Below, piece by piece: positions 1 to 8,216 of a DNA stretch of 64,000 nt. Each line of letters starts with the position of its first letter. Within the stretch, counting starts at the first letter, position 1. The notes below the pieces were generated by a model. It ran no database searches and was not told where the DNA came from. It was given only the letters and a program-made list of their open reading frames with translations. The DNA comes from CAIWHR01 sp963708855 (GTDB lineage Bacteria; Pseudomonadota; Gammaproteobacteria; Burkholderiales; Casimicrobiaceae), in assembly GCA_963708855.1 (NCBI GenBank), contig CAVPUM010000016.1, positions 5,028 to 69,027 of the forward strand, written 5' to 3'. Made by a program: the position numbers and the translations under genes.

Positions 1-741
1 TTCGGGCTGCGAGACGATGTTCTTCTCGGGCGAGCCGGGGGCGTCGGTGCCCGGCGTGCGCGACCGGATCGCGGCGCGTTCGGCGCGCGCGTGATCGACT
101 GCGGATCGATGGCCGAGATGACGCCCGTTCATGAACGTCGCGGGCACCGCCGAGACCGACGGCATGCTGTGCTGGCAGGACGTCGTCTACACCGAGGTCT
201 GCGACCCGCGACCGTTCCTGCGCGTGCCGTACGGCCGGCGCGGGAACGCCGGTCTACACGCATCTCGAGCGCACGTCGCAGCCGATGATCCGGCTTGTCT
301 CGGGCGACCTCACGTTGTGGGAGGATGGGCCGAAGCCGTGCGGGCGTACCTATCCCCGGCTGCCGCAGGGCATCTTCGGCCGCATCGACGACATGTTCAC
401 GATCCGCGGCGAGAACGTCTACCCGAGCGAGGTCGACGCTGTCGTCAACCAGCTCGCCGGTTACGGCGGCGAGCACCGCATCGTCATCACGCGCGAGGGC
501 ACGATGGACGAGCTGCTGATCCGCGTCGAGACGTCGCCGGCGTTCAGGCGCGGGAGCGCGAGGCGCGTCGCTGCGCTCGCCGATGCGCCGCGCAGAAGCT
601 CCAGCGGATGCTCGGACTTCGCGCGAGGGTCGAGGTCGTGGCGCCGGGCACGTTTCCTCGCACCGATTTCAAGGCGCGGCGCGTCATCGACGATCGCGAC
701 GTGTTCCGCGAGTCAACGCGCGCCTCGCGGATCGCCGGTGA
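1..741 (+). CDS. PaaK-family acyl-CoA ligase, C-terminal part (2-hydroxyisobutyryl-CoA ligase-like)
   Basis: Adenylate-forming enzyme that would activate a short carboxylic acid to its CoA thioester. The gene begins before the window. The visible part holds conserved C-terminal segments of phenylacetate-CoA ligase relatives: NVAGTAETDG, RLVSGDLT, GRIDDMFTIRGENVYPSEV (the hinge and mobile C-domain) and a terminal RTDFKARRVIDDRDVFRE. Frame changes occur near 90, 128, 240-280, 535 and 710, so no single frame covers it. If the last shift is corrected, the protein ends at the TGA at 739-741, which overlaps the ATG of the next gene (TGATG). Its partners (MeaB-like GTPase, B12 mutase) match the 2-hydroxyisobutyryl-CoA ligase operon type. 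Substrate is inferred from context only; phenylacetate or another acid remains possible. Confidence 0.7.
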
Positions 742-1747
742 TGGGAGCGGGCGCGTCGCTCGACCTCGTTCCCGGTGTGCTGGCCGGTGAAATACGCGCG
801 ATCGCGCGGCTCCTGACGCGGGCCGAGGCCGGCGGACGAAGTGCCGCCGGCGCTGGACGCGATCTTCCGGCACGCCGGCCGCGCGCACGTCGTCGGGATC
901 ACCGGCGTGCCGGGCAGCGGCAAGTCGACGCTGGTGGCGAAGCTCGCCGCGGAGATCCGCCGCACCGGGCGCCGCGTCGGCATCGTCGCCGTCGACCCGT
1001 CGTCCCCGTTCTCCGGCGGCGCGATCCTGGGCGACCGCATCCGCATGGGCGACGTCGCCGGTGACCCCGGCGTCTTCGTGCGCAGCATGGCCACCCACGG
1101 CTCGCTCGGCGGACTCGCCCGTGGCACGCTGGACGCGGTCGACGTCCTCGACGCGGCCGGTTTCGACGTCGTCGTCATCGAGACGGTCGGCGTCGGCCAG
1201 GACGAGGTCGAGGTCGCGCGCGCCGCCCACACCACGGTCGTCGTCTCGGCGCCAGGCCTGGGCGACGATATCCAGGCCATCAAGGCCGGCATCCTCGAGA
1301 TCGCGGACATTCACGTCGTCAGCAAATGCCGACCAGCCCGGCGCGGAGCGCACGCTCGCCGACCTCAAGTCGATGCTGGCCATGGGGCCCTCGTCCGCGG
1401 CGCAGCCGCGACTGGCCGGTGCCGGTGCTGCCGAGTGGCGCGCTGTCCGGCGACGGCGTCGTCGCTGCGCGTGGCCTCGAAGCGTCGATGCCGCACCGCG
1501 CTGCGCTCGACGCCGGCGGCGCGATGGCCGCGCGCCGCGCCGAGATCAACGCGCGCCGGCTCTTGCTGCGGGCGGGCGAGGAGATCCTGCGCGACGCGAT
1601 GTCGCGCCAGCGCGACGGCCGACGATGCTCATCGCGCTCTCGATGCGCGCGTGCTCGGCCCGCACGCAGCGGCGAAGCGCCTGCTCGCCGACATCCGCGA
1701 CGGCGACGGCGTTGAGCACGGAGACGCATCGAGCAGGTCAGGCATGA
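741..1747 (+). CDS. MeaB/MeaH-type GTPase chaperone of a B12-dependent acyl-CoA mutase
   Basis: G3E-family P-loop GTPase that loads and protects adenosylcobalamin on acyl-CoA mutases. The N-terminus (LVPGVLAGEIRAIARLLTRAE) is the usual MeaB/ArgK opening. The P-loop GVPGSGKST lies near 904, followed by VDPSSPFSGGAILGDRIRM and ETVGVGQDEVEVA, all diagnostic of the family. The C-terminal helices (RRAEINARRLLLRAGEEIL and LGPHAAAKRLLADI) lie in other frames. Frame changes fall near 835, 1325, 1410, 1620 and 1700. The ATG overlaps the upstream stop, and the TGA at 1745-1747 overlaps the mutase ATG (ATGA), so the three genes look translationally coupled. Because the mutase is of the 2-hydroxyisobutyryl type, MeaH is the closer name than MeaB. 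Confidence 0.85.
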
Positions 1748-3451
1748 GCGACGGCGGAAGCGGCAGCAGCGCCGCGGCGATGCGGCAGGCTGCGCCGCGG
1801 CGCAGGTCGAAGCCTGGGAGAAGAACGAGGTCGCGGGATTCATCGCGCGGCAGCCCGAGCGGCAAGCCGAGTTCCGCACGCTGGGCGGCATGCCGCTCCA
1901 GCGGGTCTACACGGAGCTCGACGCGGCGACCACGCCGCCGGCCGACATCGGCCTGCCCGGGCAGTATCCGTACACGCGCGGTCCCTATCCGACGATGTAT
2001 CGCGGCCGCCTGTGGACGATGCGGCAGATCGCGGGCTTCGGCACGGCCGAGGACACGAACCGGCGCTTCAAGTACCTGATCGCAACGGCCAGACCGGGCT
2101 GTCGACCGATTTCGACATGCCCACGCTGATGGGCTACGACAGCGACCACCCGCTCGCGCGAAGGCGAGGTCGGCCGCGAGGGCGTGGCGATCGACACGCT
2201 CGCCGACGTCGAGCAGCTGTTCGACGGCATCGACCTCGAGCAGATCTCGGTGTCGATGACGATCAATCCGACCGCGTGGATCCTGCTCGCGATGTACGTC
2301 GCGCTGGCGCAAAAGCGCGGCCTCGACCTCGACCGGCTCTCGGGCACGATCCAGGCCGACATCCTGAAGGAGTACCAGGCGCAGAAGGAGTGGATCTTCC
2401 CGATTGCGCCGTCGGTGCGCATCGTCCGCGACTGCATCACGTTCTGCGCGCGGAACATGAAGCGCTACAACCCGATCAACATCTCGGGCTATCACATCTC
2501 GGAAGCCGGCTCCTCGCCGCTGGACGAGGCGGCCTTCACGATGTGCAACCTGGTCGACCTACGTCGACGCGGTGACGCAAGACCGGGATGCACGGTCGAC
2601 GAGTTCGCGCCGCGGCTCGCGTTCTACTACGTGTGCCAGTCCGACTTCTTCGAGGAGATCGCCAAGTTCCGCGCGGTGCGGCGCGTCTACGCGAAGATCA
2701 TGCGCGAGCGCTTCGGCGCGCAGAACCCCGAGTCCATGCGGCTGCGCTTCCACTGCCAGACCGCGGCGGCATCGCTCACCAAGCCGCAGCCGAAGATCAA
2801 CATCGTGCGCACCGGGCTGCAGGCGCTGGCCGCGGTGCTCGGCGGCGCCCAGAGCCTGCACACCAACGGGATGGACGAGGCGTTCGCGATTCCGACCGAG
2901 GAGGCGATGAAGATCGCGCTGCGCACGCAGCAGGTCATCGCCGACGAGACCGGCGTGGCGAGCGTCGTCGATCCGCTCGGCGGCTGCTACTTCGTCGAGA
3001 GCCTGACCACCCAGTTCGAGCAGGAGATCTTCGCGGGTGCTGGACGAGGTCGAGCGCCGCGGCGGCACCGTCAAGCTGATCGAGGAGGGCTGGTTCCAGC
3101 AGCGGATCGCGGACTTCGCCTACGAGACCGCCAAGCGGAAGGCGAGCGGCGAGAAGCCCGTGATCGGCGTCAACAGGTACGTCGAGCCGGACGAACGGTT
3201 CGACGTCGAGATCCACCCGTACGACCCGACGACGGCCGAGCGCCAGATCGCGCGCCTGCAGCGCGTGCGCCGCGAGCGCGACAACGCGCAGGTGGCGGCT
3301 TGCTCGACCGGCTGGTCGCCGTCGCCGCGGACGAAGACCAGAACATGATGCCTGTGACGATCGAACTGGTCGCGGCCGGAGCGTCGATGGGCGACATCGT
3401 CGAGCGCCTGAAGGGTTGTGGGGAACGTACCGCGAAAGGCCGGTCTTCTGA
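1744..3451 (+). CDS. 2-hydroxyisobutyryl-CoA mutase-type large subunit (HcmA-like)
   Basis: Large subunit of a coenzyme B12-dependent carbon-skeleton mutase, about 568 residues. It has the substrate-binding TIM barrel but no C-terminal B12 domain, so a separate small subunit is needed and is not in this window. Methylmalonyl-CoA mutases have Tyr in the RQYAGF motif; here it is RQIAGF (Ile codon 2028-2030), and after TGLST comes Asp (2108-2110). The pair is 27 residues apart if the intervening one-base indel is allowed for, matching Ile90/Asp117 of 2-hydroxyisobutyryl-CoA mutase. Other segments (PYTRGPYPTMYRGR, NPINISGYHISEAGSSPL, terminal WGTYRERPVF) fit that subfamily. Frame changes lie near 1800, 2085, 2155, 2570, 3035, 3300 and 3415. 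It would interconvert 2-hydroxyisobutyryl-CoA and 3-hydroxybutyryl-CoA. Confidence 0.82.
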
Positions 3452-4550
3452 TGCTGATTCCTTACCTCGATTTCACGCCGTCGGTCGCCGCGCCGATGGA
3501 TTGCGCGGCGACGGCCGCGATCGTCGGCCGTACCGTCGCCGGCCCCGGCCTCGTGCTGCGCAGCTACGCGACATTGCGCGCCGACGGCGAGTGGGTGCGG
3601 GTCGGCGCGAACGCTTTCTTCGGCGAGCGGGCGACGGTGCACATCGCCGACAGCATGCTGCCGGCGCTTCATCGGCGACGACGTCACGGTCGGCCGCTTC
3701 GCGCTGGTGCACGCGTGCACGGTCGAGGATCGCGTCGTCGTCGGCGACGCCGCGATCGTCATGGACGGTGCGCACGTGGGCGCCGGCGCGCTGATCACGC
3801 GCGGGCAGCCTCGTGCCGCCGCGCAAGCGCCTCGCGGGCGGATGGATCTACGACGGCAATCCGGCGACGCCGATGCGCGAGATCGGCGCCGAGGAGCTCG
3901 CCGCGGCGGCGCGAGGCGATCCGGCAGGCGACTGCGCGTCGACGCTCGGTCACGTGCGACCGACCTGCCGCCGCTCGACATCGGGGCATACGCGGCTCCC
4001 GGTGCGAGCCGACGTCGCGTGCGCGCGACTCCGTCCGGCATGCGCCGCGCGTGGGGCGCGCCTACATCGCGCCGACCACCGTGCTCGCCGGCGACGTCAC
4101 AGTCGCCGACGATGCGAGCGTCTACTTCGGCTGCGTGGTCGTCGCGGGCGACGGCCGGATCGTGATCGGGCCCCGCACCAACGTGCAGGACAATTCGCTG
4201 CTCGTGACCGATGCGTCCCGCGGACCGCTCGTGCTCGGGCGCCGACGTCACGATCGGGCACAACGTGCGGCATGGGCGCCGGCCACGATCGGCGACCGCG
4301 CGCTGATCGGCATGGGGTCGCAGGTCGGCGACGGCGTCGTCGTCGAGGACGGCGGTTGCGTCGGCGCGCGCGCCTGGGTCGCGCCCGGCACGGTGGTCAA
4401 GGCGGGCTGGATCTGGGCAGGCCGGCCGGCGCGCGCGTTTCGCGAGCTGCAAGCCGCAGCGAGCGCGAGTCGTTCGCCGAGGCGGCGAAGATCTATGTCG
4501 GTTACGGCGCCGCGTACCGCGGCGCGCGGCGAACTGCATGCGTCGGCTGA
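3451..4550 (+). CDS. tandem left-handed beta-helix (gamma-carbonic anhydrase/PaaY-like) protein, probably two fused domains
   Basis: Two consecutive hexapeptide-repeat domains. Domain 1 (3451 to about 3900) contains VGRTVAGPGLVLRSYATLRAD, FIGDDVTVGRFALVHACTVED and NPATPMREIGAEEL. Domain 2 (about 3960 to 4550) contains AYIAPTTVLAGDVTVADDAS, TNVQDNSLLVTD, a VTIGHNV segment with one candidate zinc ligand, and GRPARAFREL. The ATG overlaps the mutase stop (TGATG), so it belongs to the mutase operon. There is no stop triplet in any frame between the domains (roughly 3840-4010), so frame errors alone cannot hide a gene boundary; a fusion is the simplest reading. Frame changes fall near 3660, 3805, 3910, 3990, 4240, 4280 and 4460. 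The family includes carbonic anhydrases, acyltransferases and PaaY-type thioesterases; the activity here is unknown. Confidence 0.7.
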
Positions 4551-4593
4551 TGCGTCGGCGGCGCCCGGGAGCGTCGGCCAGCCGCAGCTGCCG

Positions 4594-4599
4594 TATAAT
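4594..4599 (+). promoter_or_regulatory. candidate -10 box of ppa (TATAAT)
   Basis: A perfect TATAAT lies 38 bases upstream of the ppa ATG, in the short gap after the hexapeptide gene. No good -35 box is visible at the expected distance. It suggests ppa has its own sigma-70 promoter. Confidence 0.5.
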
Positions 4600-4636
4600 C
4601 GGACCGTCCACCGTTGCGCAGGAACGTCGCCATCCC

Positions 4637-5188
4637 ATGAACCTCGACCGCGTGCCTGCCGGCAGGGATGTCCCGAACGACTGCAACGTGATCATCGAGA
4701 TCCCGATGCGGGGCGACCCCATCAAGTACGAGGTCGACAAGGAAACGGGCGCGGTGTTCGTCGACCGCTTCATGTCGTCGTCGATGCACTACCCGTGCAA
4801 CTACGGCTACATTCCGCGCACGCTGTCGCACGACGGCGATCCCGTGCGACGTGCTGGTGCTCTCGCCGATGCCGCTCATCACCGGCGTCGTCGTGCGCTG
4901 CCGGCCGATCGGCATGCTGAAGATGGACGACGAGGCGGGCAGCGATTCGAAGGTGCTCGCGGTGCCGATCGACCTGCTGACGCGGCATCTACCGCAGCGT
5001 TCAGTCGCCGCGCGACCTGCCCGAGATCACCACGCAGCAGATCGCGCACTTCTTCGAGCATTACAAGGACCTCGAGCCCGGCAAGTGGGTGCGCGTGTCC
5101 ACGCTGGGTCGGCGCCGAGGAAGCGAAGCGGGAGATCATGGACGGCGTCGCGCGCTACCAGGCGTCGAATCCCAAGCCGAACTTCTGA
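4637..5188 (+). CDS. ppa: inorganic pyrophosphatase (soluble, family I)
   Basis: Cytoplasmic enzyme that hydrolyses PPi to phosphate and pulls biosynthetic reactions forward. About 182 residues after correction, normal for bacterial family I. Active-site segments are visible: IIEIPMRGDPIKYEVDKETG, DRFMSSSMHYPCNYGYIP and, after frame correction, a DPCDVLVL stretch with the metal-binding aspartates; near the end are FFEHYKDLEPGKWVRV and AKREIMDGVARYQ. Three frame changes (about 4848, 4990 and 5103) each read as one extra base in a G/C context, for example CCCGTGC where CCCTGC is expected. Inactivation of this essential gene is unlikely, so these are probably sequence errors. Confidence 0.93.
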   Translation: MNLDRVPAGRDVPNDCNVIIEIPMRGDPIKYEVDKETGAVFVDRFMSSSMHYPCNYGYIPRTLSHDGDPVRRAGALADAAHHRRRRALPADRHAEDGRRGGQRFEGARGADRPADAASTAAFSRRATCPRSPRSRSRTSSSITRTSSPASGCACPRWVGAEEAKREIMDGVARYQASNPKPNF

Positions 5189-5193
5189 TCGAG

Positions 5194-6087
5194 ATGCCGG
5201 CTGCGGCCCACGCGCGTCGGCAGCTCGCATTTCCCTTCCTGTTCGTTCTGCTGTGGAGCACCGGCTTCATTGCCGCCAAGTACGGGCTGGCCTACGCGCC
5301 GCCGCTCACCTTTCTCCTCTACCGGTTCGTGTTCGTTGCGGCGCTGATGGGCATCGTCGCGCGTGGCGACGCGCGCGGTCTGGCCAGCCACGCTGAAACA
5401 GGTCGGGCACGTCGCCGTTTCGGCCGTGGCTCGTCCACGGCATCTACCTCGGTGGCGTGCTGTGCGCGATCGCCGGCGGCATGTCCGCCGGGATGGCGGC
5501 GATGCTGGTGGGATTGCAGCCGATCCTCACGGTGCTACTCGCGCGCGGCTGGCTGGGCGAGCGCGTCGTGCCGCGGCAATGGCTGGGGCTGGCGCTGGGC
5601 CTCGCCGGCGTCTGGCTCGTCGTCCGGCACAAGGTGGAACTGACCGACGATGCCGCCGGACTCATCGCGATCGCGATCGCGCTCGTCGGGCATCAGCGTC
5701 GGGACCCTTTATCAGAAGCGATACTGCTCGCATGTCGATCTGCGTTCCGGCGCCGTCATCCAGTTCGCCGCCTGCGCGCTCGCGTACCTGCCGATCGTGC
5801 TCGCGTTCGAGCAGGCGCCGGTCCGCTGGACCCCGGAGTTCCTCTTCGCGCTGGGCTGGGCGGTCGTCGTGCTCTCCGTGGGCGCCGTCAGCCTTCTCTA
5901 CTGGCTGCTGCGCCACGGGGCGGCTTCGAACGTGGCCGGGCTGTTCTTTCTGGTTCCGGCCGTCACGGCGGTAATGGCGTGGCTCATGTTCGGCGAGACG
6001 CTCGACGGGGTTGCCGTCGCTGGCATGGTGCTGATCAGCGTGGGGGTTGCGCTGGCGCGCCAGAGGAAGGATCCGGCGACGCCGTGA
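5194..6087 (+). CDS. DMT-superfamily permease (EamA domains)
   Basis: Inner-membrane drug/metabolite transporter of about 297 residues with two EamA repeats and about ten hydrophobic helices. The first repeat starts FPFLFVLLWSTGFIAAKYGL, the classic EamA opening; the second ends AVTAVMAWLMFGETLDGVAV, with the GE signature of the last helices. The ATG is 5 bases after the ppa stop, so the two may be cotranscribed. Frame changes near 5385, 5440 and 5690. Its last 53 bases overlap the 3' end of the convergent RDD gene. Substrate cannot be told. Confidence 0.85.
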
Positions 6088-6607
6088 CGATCCGCGTGCC
6101 CGCAATCCGGTCGTGCAGGAACTGGCGATCCGGATCGACGAGCGGCCAGAGGTAACCGAGGGCGACCAGCCACGCGGCGTGCGCGCCCAGGTTTGCCGGT
6201 TGGAGCGCCGCGTAGGCGGCCAGCGAGGCCGCGGGGCCGATCCATGCGGCGAGGTAGCGCGCGACGGCGGTCTTCGCGTCGACAGCTCCGCCGTCGGAGC
6301 GCACGATCGCGAGTCGCCATGTTTTCATCGGCAAGGTCCGGCGTCCACCGGTCCACGACCACGTGAAATAGAGTCCGGCGGCGGCGAACACGAAGCAGGC
6401 GGAGAGGGCGCGCGCCGAAAGCGGCGGCACGGCGAGAACCGGTTGCTCGCCACCCGCGGGGCGCACCGCCGGGAGGGTGAGAAAGCCGACCAGCAGCACG
6501 ATGGCGGCAAGCAGGAGCCCCTCGTAGCCCAGCGCTGCATAGCGCCGCCAGAGCGGTGCGTCGAGTTGCAGGTTGCCCCGTGCGGCCGCCGGCCCAGCGC
6601 CCGTCAA
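6035..6607 (-). CDS. RDD-family inner-membrane protein
   Basis: About 190 residues with an RDD domain: a first helix after PLWRRYAALGYEGLLLAAIVL, a second helix around ARALSACFVFAAAGLYFTWSW, then GGRRTLPMKTWRLAIV, typical of RDD proteins, and a last hydrophobic segment before DPDRQFLHDRIAGTRIV. No ATG fits; a TTG at 6607, eight bases past the DUF3106 stop, is the most likely start. It is the last gene of the sigma factor - DUF3619 - DUF3106 - RDD operon. Function unknown; some RDD proteins are linked to ion or solute transport. Its 3' end overlaps the convergent DMT gene by 53 bp. Confidence 0.8.
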   Translation of the reverse strand: MTGAGPAAARGNLQLDAPLWRRYAALGYEGLLLAAIVLLVGFLTLPAVRPAGGEQPVLAVPPLSARALSACFVFAAAGLYFTWSWTGGRRTLPMKTWRLAIVRSDGGAVDAKTAVARYLAAWIGPAASLAAYAALQPANLGAHAAWLVALGYLWPLVDPDRQFLHDRIAGTRIVTASPDPSSGAPAQPPR

Positions 6608-6614
6608 GGGCGGC

Positions 6615-7187
6615 TCACTTCGGAGGGGGCGCGAAGGTCGGCGGCGGGGGCGGCGCGTTGCCGGGAACCGGCTGCGGCGGCGGCAAGGCGGGGGCCGGCC
6701 GCACGGCGCGCACCGGCGGCAGTGCCGTGCCGGCAGGGGGCGCCGCCGCAGGCGGTGGCCTCGTCGCCATTTCACGCTTCTTTTCCGGGGGGAGGCTTTG
6801 GTACTGCTCCCACTGCTGCCGAACGTCCTGCTTCTTTTCCGGAGGCAGGGATTTCAGCGACTTGTACTGCTCACGGGCCGTTTGCCGCTCGGCCGGCGAC
6901 AACTGGGCCCACGTGCCCATCTGCTGCCGGACGCGTTGCTGCTCGTCGGGCGTCATCTTCGGGTAACGCTGCGCGATGCCCCGCCATTTCTGCTTGCGCG
7001 ACGCGTCAAACTTCTCCCAGTCGGGGGCGAGAGGGGCGAGAACCTGTTTTTCGGCGGGCGGGAGGGCGTTCCACGCCGGCGACCCGACGCCGATCGGCTG
7101 CGCCAAGGCACTCCCCGCAACGAAGACCGCGAGCGCCAGCGCCCATGTAATGTTCAGGGTAGTTCGTAGCTTGCGTGCTTCAGCCAA
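6615..7187 (-). CDS. DUF3106 periplasmic protein with helical repeats
   Basis: Exported protein of about 190 residues: signal peptide (ALALAVFVAGSALAQ), a charged helical core and a proline-rich tail ending PPPTFAPPPK. The core is built from about five units of roughly 18 residues of the form aromatic-x-x-L-[ST/P]-P-x-x-[KR]-[QK], such as WAQLSPAERQTAREQYK and SLKSLPPEKKQDVRQQW. Such P-E-K/R-Q repeats recall Spy/CpxP-like periplasmic sensors, but I see no clear homology. The start is unusual: TTG at 7187 (33 bases inside DUF3619) or CTG at 7157, overlapping its stop; no ATG is in frame. Either implies translational coupling to DUF3619. Confidence 0.75.
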   Translation of the reverse strand: MAEARKLRTTLNITWALALAVFVAGSALAQPIGVGSPAWNALPPAEKQVLAPLAPDWEKFDASRKQKWRGIAQRYPKMTPDEQQRVRQQMGTWAQLSPAERQTAREQYKSLKSLPPEKKQDVRQQWEQYQSLPPEKKREMATRPPPAAAPPAGTALPPVRAVRPAPALPPPQPVPGNAPPPPPTFAPPPK

Positions 7188-7567
7188 TTCTGGAATCCCC
7201 GGTCCAGGTAGGCGTCGATCGGCAGTTCCGAGGACAGGATCGCCGCGTCCGTCTCCTCGATTTCGTTCTGCTGCTGATAGGCCTCCCATTGCTGATAGCC
7301 GAAACCGACGGCGGCGATCAGAGCGATCCCGATCCAGAGCCGGCCGCTCGCCCAGAACGGACGGTTGCCGCCGGCCGCGCCAGACCCGCCGCTCGCCTGC
7401 GCGCCGGCCACACGGAGTTCCGCCGCCCGGTGCGGATCGGCGAGACGCGCCAACGCTTCGGCCCGCGCCAGCTGCAGCCGATACGCGGTGCCAGCCTTCA
7501 GATCGGCCGCCCCGTGATCCAGGTAAGTCTTTATTTTCTTTGCAAAATCTTCATCGCGGATGGTCAT
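7154..7567 (-). CDS. DUF3619 single-pass membrane protein, probable anti-sigma factor
   Basis: 137 residues. A cytoplasmic part of about 75 residues starts with TIRDEDFAKKIKTYLDHGAADL, then one transmembrane helix (about 76-91, GRLWIGIALIAAVGFG) and a short periplasmic tail. The ATG overlaps the sigma factor stop by 4 bases (ATGA), the arrangement typical of sigma/anti-sigma pairs. Size, topology (cytoplasmic N-domain, one helix) and position are those of a membrane anti-sigma factor, but no characterised anti-sigma motif is visible; this role is an inference. The next gene encodes an exported protein that could be its periplasmic sensor. Confidence 0.78.
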   Translation of the reverse strand: MTIRDEDFAKKIKTYLDHGAADLKAGTAYRLQLARAEALARLADPHRAAELRVAGAQASGGSGAAGGNRPFWASGRLWIGIALIAAVGFGYQQWEAYQQQNEIEETDAAILSSELPIDAYLDRGFQNWLKHASYELP

Positions 7568-8157
7568 AGCGCCACTCCCTTGGCCTTCAGCATCACGGCC
7601 AATGCATGAACGGCACGCGAGCAGTGGGTCTTCACGCTTCCTTCCGAGCATCCCATCGCCGCGGCTGTCTCCGCCACATCGAACTCTTCCCAGTAACGCA
7701 GCAGAAAGGCTTCCCGTTGACGCGCCGGCAGGCGTTCGAGGGCGTGCTCGATGGTGCCGATAATCTGACGTTGTTCGAATTGTTCCGCGGGATCGGCACT
7801 GAAGTTGGAGTCCGATTTCGCCGGCAAAGTTTCCAGTGGATCGAAATCGTCCTCCTTTTCATCGCCTTTCCCCAGGGCGGACAGGAGCGTGGTCCACGTC
7901 GAGCGCACTTTCTGGCGGCGAAAATGGTCGTGGATCGCATTCTGCAGGATGCGCTGGAAGAGCATCGGCAGTTCCGCCTGCGGCTTTTCGGAATACTTCT
8001 CGGTCAGCTTGAGCATGGCGTCCTGCACGATGTCGAGCGCGGCGTGTTCGTCGCGGACGGCAAACATCGCCTGTTTGAACGCGCGACGCTCGACCCCCGC
8101 CAGAAAGACCGAAATTTCGTGTGTTGAGGCCAGAGCGGGGATCCGTCCGGAGGACAA
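7564..8157 (-). CDS. RNA polymerase sigma factor, ECF-like (sigma-70 family)
   Basis: About 190 residues with only regions 2 and 4. Region 2 is around ALDIVQDAMLKLTEKY and FQRILQNAIHDHFRR; an acidic linker (GDEKEDDFDPLETLP) separates it from region 4, LPARQREAFLLRYWEEFDV then AETAAAMGCSEGSVKTHCSR with a helix-turn-helix. The first in-frame start is TTG at 8157, but a perfect -10 box ends at 8163, so the transcript would begin at about 8156. A CTG at 8133 (MASTHEISVFLAG) matches the usual N-terminus better. It heads the operon with DUF3619, DUF3106 and RDD genes and probably controls its own promoter or an envelope response. Confidence 0.88.
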   Translation of the reverse strand: MSSGRIPALASTHEISVFLAGVERRAFKQAMFAVRDEHAALDIVQDAMLKLTEKYSEKPQAELPMLFQRILQNAIHDHFRRQKVRSTWTTLLSALGKGDEKEDDFDPLETLPAKSDSNFSADPAEQFEQRQIIGTIEHALERLPARQREAFLLRYWEEFDVAETAAAMGCSEGSVKTHCSRAVHALAVMLKAKGVAL

Positions 8158-8162
8158 GGCTC

Positions 8163-8168
8163 ATTATA
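8163..8168 (-). promoter_or_regulatory. candidate -10 box (TATAAT) of the sigma factor operon
   Basis: Perfect TATAAT on the minus strand, just before the sigma factor coding region. No good -35 element is visible 17 bases upstream. If used, transcription starts at about 8156, so the first codon must lie downstream of 8157. Confidence 0.5.
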
Positions 8169-8216
8169 GGATGCAGTCGCGCGGATGGGACGCCGTCACC
8201 CCAACAGGACTCGGTC

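Noticed and set aside
1744..3451. Annotation as methylmalonyl-CoA mutase
   Set aside because: The active-site Tyr is Ile and an Asp stands at the HcmA-specific position; the protein also lacks the fused B12 domain of most bacterial MutB.
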